Of a DNA stretch of 64,000 bases, positions 16,120 through 27,102 are shown in pieces (position 1 is the stretch's first letter; every line of letters starts with the position of its first letter). Location of the stretch: contig JBBQUT010000010.1 of NCBI GenBank assembly GCA_038212215.1, forward strand, positions 68,927 through 132,926, given 5' to 3'. The notes below the pieces were generated by a model. That model had not been told where the DNA came from and did not search any database. It saw only the letters and a list, made by a program, of their open reading frames with translations. Position numbers and translations under genes: made by a program. This DNA comes from JALZAI01 sp038212215. GTDB taxonomy: Bacteria > Actinomycetota > Actinomycetes > Mycobacteriales > Jatrophihabitantaceae.

Positions 16120-17736
16120 ATGCCAGTACCGCGTGCCCGACGGGCCGCATCCGTCGGCGTCGTCGCATCCGCTCTCGTCGCAACGTCGATATTCACTGCA
16201 TCAACTGCCCAGTCAGCATCAGGTCCCGCAATGTGGACAAACGTTGCGAATGCCAACCCGAAGGCCGAAGGAGTCGTCGCTCCGGACGTACTGTCTCCGC
16301 AACTGTCCGAGGTCGCCCTGGCGCAAGGCGCCACGCCGCTGGAGAACCCGACGTCGGCCGTGCCGTACTACGGCTATGACGGCGACCACCCGAACATGGT
16401 CCCGTTGCCGAGCGCCCCAACCGTCGAAGCGCACAAAACCGAACCCGACAAGAACACCTACCTGGTGTTCCCCAAGGGACTGCGCGGCGCGGATCCGGCC
16501 TACGACTACGGCACCCATTTCCTGTTCCAGGGACACGAGTCGGGGACGCCTGGCTACATCACCCGGATCAACCTCGACGCGAACGCTGCCCACCGGGTGA
16601 CGCTGATGGCGACCCAGGATGTCGCCGGGGCGAACCTGCCGAACTTCGACGGGTCGACATGGGATCCCTTCGCGAAACGGCTGCTGTTGACGTCCGAGGC
16701 GGGTACCAGCGGTGGCGTCTGGCAATCCGACCTCGGTGTGCCTGCCCAGGCGCAGGACATCTCCGGGCTGACCGGGCGCGGCGGGTACGAGGGCGTGCAG
16801 AGCGACAACCGGGGCAACGTCTACCTGGTCGAGGACTCCGGCGGCGCGGGTGGCCCGACGACCCCGAACGCCAAGCAACCGAACTCCTTCATCTACCGGG
16901 TCGTGCCCACCGACCGCAACGACCTCACCATGGGCGGCAAGCTGCAGGCGCTGCAGGTGACCGACGGAGACCACCCGATCACCTTCCACGCCGGCCAGAA
17001 CGACGCCGACATCCTCGGCACCGACATCGCCGACCTGCACACCTACGGCAAGACCTTCGCCACCCGCTGGATCACGATCCATGACACGGCGACCGACGGC
17101 GACGCGCCCTTTGACGCCAACGCACTCGCCAAGACCGCGTCCGCGACGCCGTTCAAGCGTCCGGAGAACGGCGTCTTCCAGCCGGACGGAACGTTCCGGA
17201 ACTTCGTGTTCACCGAGACCGGCGACACGAACGCCCTGAGCGAAGCCAACGCCGCCCACGGCGGGTTCGGCGCGTTGTTCAAACTCACCCAGAGCCCGCG
17301 CGCTGACGGTGGATCGCTCACAATCGTCTACCGCGGCGATGTGGTGCACACCGCCTTCGACAACATCACCTTTGTCAGCCGGACGAAATTCGCAGCGGTC
17401 GAGGACGCAGGCGACCTGTTGCACACGCAGCGCAACGCCTTGGACTCCGGGTACCTCTTCGACCTCTCGACCGACTACTCAACGGGCGCGCAGCCGGTGC
17501 GCTTCCTCGCGCAGGGTCGCGACGCCTCGGCGACCATCGACTCCGCTTGCGGGTCGGCCTGCGGCAACGACGGTGACAACGAGATCACCGGGATCCACGC
17601 GGCCAACGGCGATCCGAGCACCGGTGGCGTGTTCGGCAAGATCACGCCGACGCTGTTCAGAAACGGCTGGCGGCTCTTCTACACCCGCCAGCACGGCGAC
17701 AACGTGACCTTCGAGATCATCCCGTCGCACCGCTGA
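16120..17736 (+). CDS. PhoX-type/DUF839 secreted phosphatase-like protein
   Basis: 538 residues. An N-terminal signal peptide (basic start, hydrophobic ASVGVVASALVATSIFTA, then STAQSASG) sends it outside the cell. The body matches the DUF839/PhoX family, a beta-propeller fold: GTHFLFQGHESGTPGYITRI, NFDGSTWDPFAKRLLLTSEA and YEGVQSDNRGNVYLVEDSGG. PhoX enzymes are calcium/iron phosphatases for phosphate scavenging, though many DUF839 members are uncharacterised. GGAGGAAAC immediately precedes the ATG and fixes the start. Two cysteines sit in CGSACG near the C-terminus. A strong hairpin follows. Confidence 0.8.
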   Translation: MPVPRARRAASVGVVASALVATSIFTASTAQSASGPAMWTNVANANPKAEGVVAPDVLSPQLSEVALAQGATPLENPTSAVPYYGYDGDHPNMVPLPSAPTVEAHKTEPDKNTYLVFPKGLRGADPAYDYGTHFLFQGHESGTPGYITRINLDANAAHRVTLMATQDVAGANLPNFDGSTWDPFAKRLLLTSEAGTSGGVWQSDLGVPAQAQDISGLTGRGGYEGVQSDNRGNVYLVEDSGGAGGPTTPNAKQPNSFIYRVVPTDRNDLTMGGKLQALQVTDGDHPITFHAGQNDADILGTDIADLHTYGKTFATRWITIHDTATDGDAPFDANALAKTASATPFKRPENGVFQPDGTFRNFVFTETGDTNALSEANAAHGGFGALFKLTQSPRADGGSLTIVYRGDVVHTAFDNITFVSRTKFAAVEDAGDLLHTQRNALDSGYLFDLSTDYSTGAQPVRFLAQGRDASATIDSACGSACGNDGDNEITGIHAANGDPSTGGVFGKITPTLFRNGWRLFYTRQHGDNVTFEIIPSHR

Positions 17737-17753
17737 TCGCGGCACCCCGACAA

Positions 17754-17802
17754 AAATAGTGGTCCGTTGACCGGCTCTCAGCCGGTCAACGGACCACTAT
17801 TT
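17754..17802 (+). terminator. 22-bp perfect hairpin after the PhoX-like gene
   Basis: The arms 17754-17775 and 17781-17802 are exact reverse complements of 22 bases around a five-base loop (TCTCA). The ends are AAAT/ATTT, so both transcripts would carry a short U run. It lies 17 bases after the PhoX-like stop and acts most likely as an intrinsic terminator. Confidence 0.8.
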
Positions 17803-17979
17803 GTCGCTGCGGGACCGGATACCGACCACGGCCGATCGGCATCGGCCGTGGAACTGGATGCCGGACTGTAGCGGCTGCACCCGCGTCGCGAAATACGCAA
17901 AAGGTCCCGTCGCCACCTCCCGTGAGGGCGGCGATGCTCGGTTGTGGCCGAAGCGCGCCATGCCTACCAAGGGGCAACG

Positions 17980-19218
17980 ATGAAGAGACTCGTCATGTGT
18001 ACGGCCGTGGTCCTCACCCTGACCACGGGGCTGTCGCCGGCTATCGCAATGCCTGCGGGCAGCAGATCGGTATCCGTAACGAGCACGTCCGGGGCGGAGG
18101 CGGTGGTGGCCTGGAACGAGATCGCGATGACCACCCTGCTGACCGCGGCGATCCCGACCGCCGAACAGCCGCTCTACCTGGCCTATACACACCGCGCCGT
18201 GTTCCTGGCCGCCCGGGAGGCGGCGCGTCGGCATGCGTCGCTGGACGCCGCCGTGATCGCGGCGGCACACACCGTCCTGGTCGACCACTTTGCGTCCCAG
18301 CAGGCCGTCCTCGACGCCGATTACGACGCAGCGATCGCCGGCGTGCCCGCCGACCTGAGCCGGCACATCGGCGTCACGATCGGGCGGCGGTACGGCACTG
18401 CGGTGGTCCGGGAACGCGCCGACGACGGGCGCAACGGCCCACCCCTGCCGAACCCGGCACCCGGGCCCGGCGTGTGGATTCCCACGCCACCGAACACGGC
18501 GGGTGCGTCGTCGTGGCTCGGGTCGGTACGACCGTTCGTCCTCTCCTCGGCGGCGCAGTTCCGCCCGGCCGGCCCGCCGTCGCTGACGTCGGCCCAGTGG
18601 GCCAAGGCGTACAACGAGACGCGGCTCTACGGGTCGGCCACCTCGTCGGTCCGCACGCCCGAGCAGACCGAGGCGGCCCGCTTCTGGTCGGACCCGCCGT
18701 ACGCCCAGAACCAGCGCGCCCTGCGCGCACTCATCGCCGGACGGGGGGTCGGGACGCTGCAGGCTGCGCGGATCTTCGCGTTCGTCGACACCGCGGCCGC
18801 CGATGCGCTGATCGCCTGCTGGGACACCAAGTACCACTACTGGTTCTGGCGGCCGTTCAGTGCGATCCCGGCCGGCGACACCGACGGCAACCCCGCCACC
18901 CCGGCCGATAGCAGTTGGCAACCCCTGCTCGGCACCCCCAACCATCCCGAGTACGCCAGCGCGCACGGTTGCGCGACGGCCGCGATGTTCATCGTGCTGG
19001 CCAAGTTGCTATCCACCGGTCCCGCCCTCGACATCGATCTCGACAGCGTCACGACCGGCACGACGCACCACTTCGCCACTGTCGCCGATCTGCTGGACGA
19101 GGTCGGAAACGCGCGGGTATGGGGTGGCATCCACTGGCGTTTCTCCGTTGTGGCCGGTGTGCGCATCGGCCGGTCGGTGGCCGGTGAGGTCCTGCGGCAC
19201 GGCGCGAACCTCGGCTGA
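17980..19218 (+). CDS. Vanadium-dependent haloperoxidase-like protein (PAP2 superfamily)
   Basis: 412 residues with a Sec signal (basic MKRLVM start, hydrophobic TAVVLTLTTGLSPAIA). The vanadate/phosphate pocket of the VHPO/PAP2 fold is complete: Lys and Arg in DTKYHYWFWRPFSAI near residue 281, SAHG near 326, and Arg-His in RVWGGIHWRFS near 380. Such proteins oxidise halides with peroxide or act as acid phosphatases; which applies here cannot be told. The ATG at 17980 sits behind AGGGG. It is closed by a 13-bp stem hairpin. Confidence 0.85.
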   Translation: MKRLVMCTAVVLTLTTGLSPAIAMPAGSRSVSVTSTSGAEAVVAWNEIAMTTLLTAAIPTAEQPLYLAYTHRAVFLAAREAARRHASLDAAVIAAAHTVLVDHFASQQAVLDADYDAAIAGVPADLSRHIGVTIGRRYGTAVVRERADDGRNGPPLPNPAPGPGVWIPTPPNTAGASSWLGSVRPFVLSSAAQFRPAGPPSLTSAQWAKAYNETRLYGSATSSVRTPEQTEAARFWSDPPYAQNQRALRALIAGRGVGTLQAARIFAFVDTAAADALIACWDTKYHYWFWRPFSAIPAGDTDGNPATPADSSWQPLLGTPNHPEYASAHGCATAAMFIVLAKLLSTGPALDIDLDSVTTGTTHHFATVADLLDEVGNARVWGGIHWRFSVVAGVRIGRSVAGEVLRHGANLG

Positions 19219-19227
19219 GGTGGGCCC

Positions 19228-19265
19228 ACCTGTGGCTCGCGGCGCCGGCGCTGCGAGCCACAGGT
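19228..19265. terminator. Bidirectional hairpin between convergent genes
   Basis: ACCTGTGGCTCGC (19228-19240) and its exact reverse complement (19253-19265) enclose a GC-rich 12-base loop. It stands between the convergent haloperoxidase and DsbA-like genes, without a clear U tract. Confidence 0.65.
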
Positions 19266-19313
19266 ACCCGCTAAGGCGCACTCATGCCGCAGAGCGACGG
19301 GGACGGCGGGCGA

Positions 19314-19934
19314 TCAGTCGAACTGAGGCGGCTCGGTGCGGGTGCGCTTGAGCTCGAAGAAGTACGGGTAGCCGGCGAGCAACCGGGTGCCGTCCCACAT
19401 CCGAAGCGCCTCGTCGCCGCGTGGAATCCGGGTAAGGACAGGGCCGAAGAACGCGACACCGTCGATGTGCACGGTAGGGGTGCCGACTTCGAAACCGACC
19501 GGATCCATGCCTTCGTGGTGCGACTTGCGCAGAGCGTCGTCGAATTCCTCGGAGTCGGCGGCATCGGCCAGCGACTCGGGCAACCCCGCCTCAGCCAGGG
19601 CCTCCACGATCACCGTTCGGTCGAACTCACGGCCCTCGTTGTGCCTGCGGGTGCCGAGCGCGGTGTACAGGGCGCGCAGCGCCTGGGTGCCGGCCTGCTG
19701 CTCGGCCGCGATGCACACCCGCACCGGTCCCCAGCCACGTCCCAACATCTCGCGATAGTCGTCCGAAAGGTCTTTTTTATCCTCATTGAGGAGGGACAGC
19801 GACATCACCCGAAAGCTGAGTTGCATCGGCCGCTGTTTCTCGACCTCGAGGATCCAGCGCGACGTAACCCACGCGAATGGGCACAGCGGGTCGAAATAGA
19901 ACTCCACCACGGGATTCTCTGCGGAATTAGTCAT
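19314..19934 (-). CDS. DsbA-like mycothiol-dependent oxidoreductase (Rv2466c type)
   Basis: 206 residues with a DsbA/2-hydroxychromene isomerase-like thioredoxin fold: VEFYFDPLCPFAWVTSRWIL at the start, a helical insert, then VGTPTVHIDGVAFFGPVL with the cis-proline. M. tuberculosis Rv2466c, which I recall as having a CPWC centre, is the nearest relative I recognise; here the motif is CPFA, so only the first cysteine remains. A monothiol mechanism with mycothiol is therefore likely. It is cytoplasmic and divergent from pepN, as in the mycobacterial order. Confidence 0.85.
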   Translation of the reverse strand: MTNSAENPVVEFYFDPLCPFAWVTSRWILEVEKQRPMQLSFRVMSLSLLNEDKKDLSDDYREMLGRGWGPVRVCIAAEQQAGTQALRALYTALGTRRHNEGREFDRTVIVEALAEAGLPESLADAADSEEFDDALRKSHHEGMDPVGFEVGTPTVHIDGVAFFGPVLTRIPRGDEALRMWDGTRLLAGYPYFFELKRTRTEPPQFD

Positions 19935-20084
19935 GTCAACAATCCTTGCGCGGGCGGGGTGACTGCGCAACTGCATGGGCAACGAGTATGCGATGGCCAG
20001 GCATGAAACACTTCTCGCGCCATCCGCCGCGCTGGGACGCCGACCGCGCCGGCACGAGAATCCGGCGCCGAGGAGAGATCGCGC

Positions 20085-22670
<2,586 letters not shown>

Positions 22671-22804
22671 CCTCGCCGTCTGCCGTTGCCGTGTGACACC
22701 GCGATCTGCGCCCCCCGCCTGTGTATGAGTTGGCCGCGTGTCAACATGACGGCCATGTTCATTTTGACGCACTCTTGACGTGGGCAAGATATAACGAGGG
22801 GACC

Positions 22805-24241
22805 ATGCCAAGGGACGACTCGACACCGTTGCCGCCCGATCGATCACGCCGTCGGCCGCCGTCGCACCACGGCCCGGCGCGGCGCACGGCGCACAGCGAG
22901 GCGACGGTGTCCGAGTCCGCGGCATCGACCGGCGCAGCCGTATCGGCCAACACCGGCTCGCGGCGCGATCGACTGCGCCAACCCGCCCGCATCGCCGCCG
23001 GTGCTGTGGCTGCGCTGGTTGTGGTGGCCAGCATGACCAGTTCGCTCGCCGCACCAAGCAGGCCCGCGCCACACCGGGCCGAAGGCGCCCAGCCCCGAGC
23101 GGCGGCAGCTCGCCCCGCATTGTCGGTCGGCACCTCACCGAGCGCGGCTGGTGCCACGGCCAGCGGGACGTTGACCCCGGCGACCCTGCGGGCCTCGGAC
23201 GTGCGTCAGGTCACGGCCGCGCCGGCGACACCGGCGGCGATCAGCGCGCTCGCCTCGAACGGGATTCCCCAGGTCGCCCTCAACGCCTACCGCGTCGCCG
23301 CCGCCCGGCTGGCCAACGCCGAACCGTCCTGCGGGATCGGATGGTGGCTGCTCGCCGGCATCGGCCGCGTCGAATCCGATCACGGCCGCTTCGCCGGTGC
23401 CGTGCTGAACGCCGACGGGACGTCCAGCCCCAAGATCATCGGTCCGGCCCTGACCGGTGTGGGCAACGAGTTCATCCCGGCCCCGCCTAATGGTCTCGCC
23501 CTCGACGGCGATGCGGTGTACACCCACGCGCTCGGCCCGATGCAGTTCATTCCGCAGACCTGGGCCGGCTACGCCGCCGACGCGAACGGCGACGGCACGG
23601 CTGACATCTTCAACGTGAACGACGCAGCGCTCGGCGCGGCCCGCTACCTATGTGCCGCCGGCGGCAACCTGCGCACCGCGGCCGGCCGGAGTGCCGCGAT
23701 CCTCGCGTACAACCACTCCAGTGCGTACCTGAACCAGGTCCTCGCCCTCGCTGAGGCCTACCGCACCGGCACTGCGGTCGGCGAGCCCCTGGTCGGGGTC
23801 ACGACCGGGCCCTTGCCGCCCGTCCGCCACACCGGCGGTGTCCCAGCAGCGAACCCCGGCCCGCCGACTGCTGTCGACCCCAATGTCCGCAAGCGCCACC
23901 CGGCGACCGGGTCGTCGCACGCGCCGTCCTCGAGCCGGGCACCCAGCACCCCTGCGGGATCTGCCACACCGAGCTCTGGCGGGTCATCGTCGGGCGCAGG
24001 TTCGTCCAGCAGCGCGGCGCCCTCCTGTGGGCCGTCGGACTCTGCGACAGCGACCGTATCGACGAGCGCGAGCGACACAGCGTCCTCGACTGCCGCGAGT
24101 TCAACGACGATCGACGCCGCGTCGACTACTCCCGCGTCAACTACACCCGCGTCGACTACTCCCGCGTCGACCAGCCCCGCACCGACGACCAGCGCACCGT
24201 GCACGGGCGCGTCGCCGACCGTGGCCGCCCCGACCAGTTGA
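22805..24241 (+). CDS. Secreted lytic transglycosylase with Ser/Thr/Pro-rich tail
   Basis: 478 residues. A long basic N-terminal tail precedes one membrane segment (AAGAVAALVVVASMTSSLAA, about residues 61-80), so it is anchored or exported. The catalytic region is lytic-transglycosylase-like: GIGWWLLAGIGRVESDHGRF carries the presumed catalytic Glu, then THALGPMQFIPQTWAGYA and YNHSSAYLNQVL. It cleaves peptidoglycan glycan strands. The last 130 residues are low-complexity Pro/Ser/Thr with a pentapeptide repeat, probably a wall-spanning linker. ATG with GAGGGG upstream. Confidence 0.85.
   Translation: MPRDDSTPLPPDRSRRRPPSHHGPARRTAHSEATVSESAASTGAAVSANTGSRRDRLRQPARIAAGAVAALVVVASMTSSLAAPSRPAPHRAEGAQPRAAAARPALSVGTSPSAAGATASGTLTPATLRASDVRQVTAAPATPAAISALASNGIPQVALNAYRVAAARLANAEPSCGIGWWLLAGIGRVESDHGRFAGAVLNADGTSSPKIIGPALTGVGNEFIPAPPNGLALDGDAVYTHALGPMQFIPQTWAGYAADANGDGTADIFNVNDAALGAARYLCAAGGNLRTAAGRSAAILAYNHSSAYLNQVLALAEAYRTGTAVGEPLVGVTTGPLPPVRHTGGVPAANPGPPTAVDPNVRKRHPATGSSHAPSSSRAPSTPAGSATPSSGGSSSGAGSSSSAAPSCGPSDSATATVSTSASDTASSTAASSTTIDAASTTPASTTPASTTPASTSPAPTTSAPCTGASPTVAAPTS
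24121..24180 (+). repeat. 15-bp tandem repeat, four units
   Basis: Four units of the pattern GTCGACTACTCCCGC (the second and fourth diverged by two or three bases) in the tail of the transglycosylase gene, encoding the pentapeptide STTPA. Replication slippage probably changes the length of this linker between strains. Confidence 0.8.
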
Positions 24242-24261
24242 GCGCCGCGCCGACTACTTGA

Positions 24262-24675
24262 TCAGGCGTTGCCGGCCGCATCCGCCAGCATCCGCAGCCC
24301 GATCACGATCCCGCCCGTCAGATCACCGGTCACGAAGGCGGCTCGCATCGCGAGCGCGGCGAGCGCGCAGGCGCGGTTGGGCAGCCGCTTAGCCGACTCC
24401 GACCCGGTGACGATGTGCAGGACGCGCTGCCCAGGAGACACTGCGAGCAGCACCGAAGAGTCGGCGAGCCGTTCGAACAACGTTTCGGCGTGACCGCGAG
24501 TCGGGGCGTCGAGCTCGCCGACATAGACCGAGAACGTCAGGCCGGACTCCTTGCTGGACAGGGTGAGCGCCTCGTCCAGGCGAGTGAGCTGGCGCGAGTT
24601 GAAAGGGCTGCCCGGACGCTGCGCGCCCATCGGCCCGTGCTGCAGCTGCGAACCGGTCGCCGTTTCACCACTCAC
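24262..24675 (-). CDS. DUF5130 family protein
   Basis: 137 residues. FSVYVGELDAPTRGHAETLF, SVLLAVSPGQRVLHIVTGSE and RAAFVTGDLTGGIVIGLRML match the DUF5130 family, which resembles the TPM phosphatase-like fold. Function unknown. The GTG at 24675 is chosen because GGAGG lies eight bases upstream. Its start overlaps the end of the CtaJ gene by 11 bases, so they are co-translated. Conserved with that gene in actinobacteria. Confidence 0.75.
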   Translation of the reverse strand: MSGETATGSQLQHGPMGAQRPGSPFNSRQLTRLDEALTLSSKESGLTFSVYVGELDAPTRGHAETLFERLADSSVLLAVSPGQRVLHIVTGSESAKRLPNRACALAALAMRAAFVTGDLTGGIVIGLRMLADAAGNA

Positions 24676-24919
24676 CGCTGGCACCTCCGATCGCCGCGGT
24701 CGGGGTCGTCGATCCCTCGATCGCGACGCGGGGCGATTCGGTGTGGGCCAAGGCGTCCGGATGCGGCACGTACCAGGCAGGCGCGAAGGTCCACGGCCGT
24801 CCCGGGCGATAGCGGTTGGGCTGGTGCGTTGCCGAGCGACCGAAAACGCCTACCGCGAGGATCAGCGTGATCGCGAGCGGGATGCCGGCGAAAACCAAGA
24901 CGGTCTCGACGACGCTCAC
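24665..24919 (-). CDS. ctaJ: aa3-type cytochrome oxidase subunit CtaJ-like
   Basis: 84 residues: one N-terminal membrane helix (VLVFAGIPLAITLILAVGVF) followed by NRYRPGRPWTFAPAWYVPHP, the conserved tail of the small actinobacterial protein identified as CtaJ in the mycobacterial III2IV2 respiratory supercomplex. The location between pepN and the HNH gene is the same as in mycobacteria, from memory. GTG start. It would be an accessory single-span subunit of cytochrome c oxidase. Confidence 0.7.
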   Translation of the reverse strand: MSVVETVLVFAGIPLAITLILAVGVFGRSATHQPNRYRPGRPWTFAPAWYVPHPDALAHTESPRVAIEGSTTPTAAIGGASGEW

Positions 24920-25040
24920 GTCTGGGCCTCGCTCGGCTCGTTCGGGCGTGCGGAGACGCGATGACACTCGTTCGCTCGGCAAGCCTCGCTCATGCCGAAA
25001 CCGTAGCGTGCCCGCGCTGAGCGTTCGCTTCGGGCATCAC

Positions 25041-26480
25041 TCAAGCGGCCCAGATCTCCGGGCGCCGCGACGCCCACGGCAAGGCAGCTTCGATGTGCGT
25101 CGCCAGCGAAAGCAGCGCGCCGTCCCCGCCCGGACGCCCGACGAGCATCATCCCGATCGGCAGACCCTCCACCGACTCGTACAACGGCAACGAGATGGCC
25201 GGCTGCCCGGTCATGTTGTACATCGCGGTGTACGGGGTGAAGCGCTTCTGACGTTCGAAGTCCTCCGCCGGATCGGCCCCGTCCGCCTGGAACCAGCCCA
25301 CCGGACGCGGCAACATCGCCACGGTCGGAGTCAGGACGGCGTCCAGGTGCGCGCTCGCGAGAAGCCCGCGACGGGCGTAGACGTTGAGCTGACCCAGCGC
25401 GGTGGCGAAATCCGACGCAGCAATCGCGCGCCCGCGTTCGCGAAGATGCCGGGTCAGCGCCCGCAGCTCCCCCTCCCGGGCCGCCTCGATCGGTATCGAG
25501 GCCGCCGACACCGCCCACACCGTCTCGAACGCGGGCACGGCTTCCGCCGGGATCGGGGCAGAGACGTCCAGCACCTCGTGCCCGAGGCCGACCAGCAGCC
25601 GGCTGGCCCGCTCCCAGGCGGCGCGCACCTGCGGATCGAGCTCGGAGTGCATCGGAGACTCGCTGTAGCGTCCGATCCGCAATGACCCCGGATCCCGATC
25701 GCACCAGCCCAGAAACGTCTCGCCGTCCGGCAGCGGCGGCAGCGGATCGGGATCACCGGGCTGCGGACCGGCGACCGCGTCGAGGAAGGCAGCGGCATCG
25801 CGGACGGTGCGCGCGAGCGGCCCGAACACGCTGAGGCGGGACGCGTCGAAATCCAGCGGGCCCTTCGACACCCGCCCTCGGGAGGTCTTGAGCCCGACCA
25901 GACCGCACACGCTGGCCGGGATGCGGATCGACCCGCCGCCGTCGCTGCCCTGCGCGATCGGCAGGAAGCCGGACGCCACCGCCGCTCCCGCGCCACCGCT
26001 GGAACCGCCGGCCGACCGGGTGGTGTCCCACGGCGTGCGCGCGGGCGGCCCGATGTCGGTCTCGGTGTAGCACGGCAGCCCGAACTCCGGTGCCGAAGTC
26101 TTGCCGAGACTGATCGTGCCGGCGGCGCGCAACAGCGTGACGACGTTGTCGTCGACGTCCGCGACGTTGTCGGCCATCGTGACCGAGCCGAACTTTGTCG
26201 CGATTCCCTTGGTCAGGTTGAGATCCTTGATCGCCGTCGGCACACCGAGCAGCGCCGGAAGCGGTGAGCCGTCGGAAAGGGCGCCGGCGAGAACTGCCCG
26301 CTCCGCCGCTGCGGCCTGCTCACGCGCAGCGTGACCAGTCACCGTGACGAAGGCCCCGATCTGCTCGTCGAGTCGCTCGATGCGCGCCAGGGCGTGCTCG
26401 ATCAGTTCGACCGGGCTGACTTCTTTGGTGCGCACCGCGTGCGCAGCTTGCAGGGCGGTGAGATCGTGCAGTTGCGCCAT
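25041..26480 (-). CDS. Amidase (amidase signature family)
   Basis: 479 residues. The Ser-cisSer-Lys triad is visible: Lys in VPTAIKDLNLTKG near residue 85 and the two serines in SAGGSSGGAGAAVASG and AQGSDGGGSIRIPAS near 160-185. The enzyme hydrolyses a carboxamide to acid and ammonia; the substrate range of this class is broad. The C-terminal TAMYNMTGQPAISLPLYESV is also typical. A long open frame upstream is not used: the ATG at 26480 begins the family-specific helix. Downstream of the HNH gene on the same strand. Confidence 0.9.
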   Translation of the reverse strand: MAQLHDLTALQAAHAVRTKEVSPVELIEHALARIERLDEQIGAFVTVTGHAAREQAAAAERAVLAGALSDGSPLPALLGVPTAIKDLNLTKGIATKFGSVTMADNVADVDDNVVTLLRAAGTISLGKTSAPEFGLPCYTETDIGPPARTPWDTTRSAGGSSGGAGAAVASGFLPIAQGSDGGGSIRIPASVCGLVGLKTSRGRVSKGPLDFDASRLSVFGPLARTVRDAAAFLDAVAGPQPGDPDPLPPLPDGETFLGWCDRDPGSLRIGRYSESPMHSELDPQVRAAWERASRLLVGLGHEVLDVSAPIPAEAVPAFETVWAVSAASIPIEAAREGELRALTRHLRERGRAIAASDFATALGQLNVYARRGLLASAHLDAVLTPTVAMLPRPVGWFQADGADPAEDFERQKRFTPYTAMYNMTGQPAISLPLYESVEGLPIGMMLVGRPGGDGALLSLATHIEAALPWASRRPEIWAA

Positions 26481-26497
26481 TGCCCGACCGTATCGGC

Positions 26498-27025
26498 TCA
26501 GACGGCAGGCGCGACGCCCGTGGTCCGCCAGTCCGGCTGCAGGTACTGCTGCCAAGAGGGCTCGCGCTTGGCCCACCCCATGACGACAGCCACCGTGGCC
26601 GGTGGCTGTACGGGCGGTATCGCGAGGCGCCAGCCGAGCTCCAGCAGCAGCCGGTCGCCCTTGCGATGGTTGCAGCGGGCACACGCCGCCACCACGTTCG
26701 TCCACACGTGCAGGCCGCCGCGCGAGCGCGGCCGCACGTGGTCGATGGTGTCCGCCCGGGCCGCGCAGTAGGCACACTCGTGCGCGTCGCGGTCCAGTAC
26801 GGCTCGACGGGTCAGCGGCACTTCCCGGCGATAGGGGACGCGTACGAAACGGGCCAGCCGGACGACGGTAGGCACCTGGATGCTGGTGGTCGCGGACCGC
26901 ATGACCGTTTCGCCAGCTTCGACAACGACGGCCTTTTCGGCCAGTACGAGGACCACGGCGCGGCGCAATGGCACGACGCACAGCGGTTCGTACGTCGCGT
27001 TGAGGACCAGCGCGCCTCCGCCCAC
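26498..27025 (-). CDS. HNH endonuclease
   Basis: About 175 residues. The C-terminal half holds the HNH nuclease: CAYCAARADTIDHVRPRSRG with the metal-binding D-H, then NVVAACARCNHRKG, where two CxxC pairs bind structural zinc. The N-terminal ALVLNATYEPLCVV is the conserved opening of the actinobacterial Rv2469c-type nuclease. AAGGGA seven bases before a GTG at 27025 supports this start; an ATG at 27082 would add 19 residues. Its biological role is unknown. It lies 17 bases upstream of the amidase gene. Confidence 0.85.
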   Translation of the reverse strand: MGGGALVLNATYEPLCVVPLRRAVVLVLAEKAVVVEAGETVMRSATTSIQVPTVVRLARFVRVPYRREVPLTRRAVLDRDAHECAYCAARADTIDHVRPRSRGGLHVWTNVVAACARCNHRKGDRLLLELGWRLAIPPVQPPATVAVVMGWAKREPSWQQYLQPDWRTTGVAPAV

Positions 27026-27102
27026 CACACGTTCCCTTCGCGTGTTACTAGTGAACCTGACAACACCGGCGCGCGCACGCATATTCGCCCGACGAACCAC
27101 TC

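Noticed and set aside
15887..16600. Open frame with a strong GAGGAGG site before ATG 15887, overlapping the PhoX-like gene in another frame
   Set aside because: Its second half lies opposite the coding frame of a secreted protein with family features, and the peptide has no domain-like composition.
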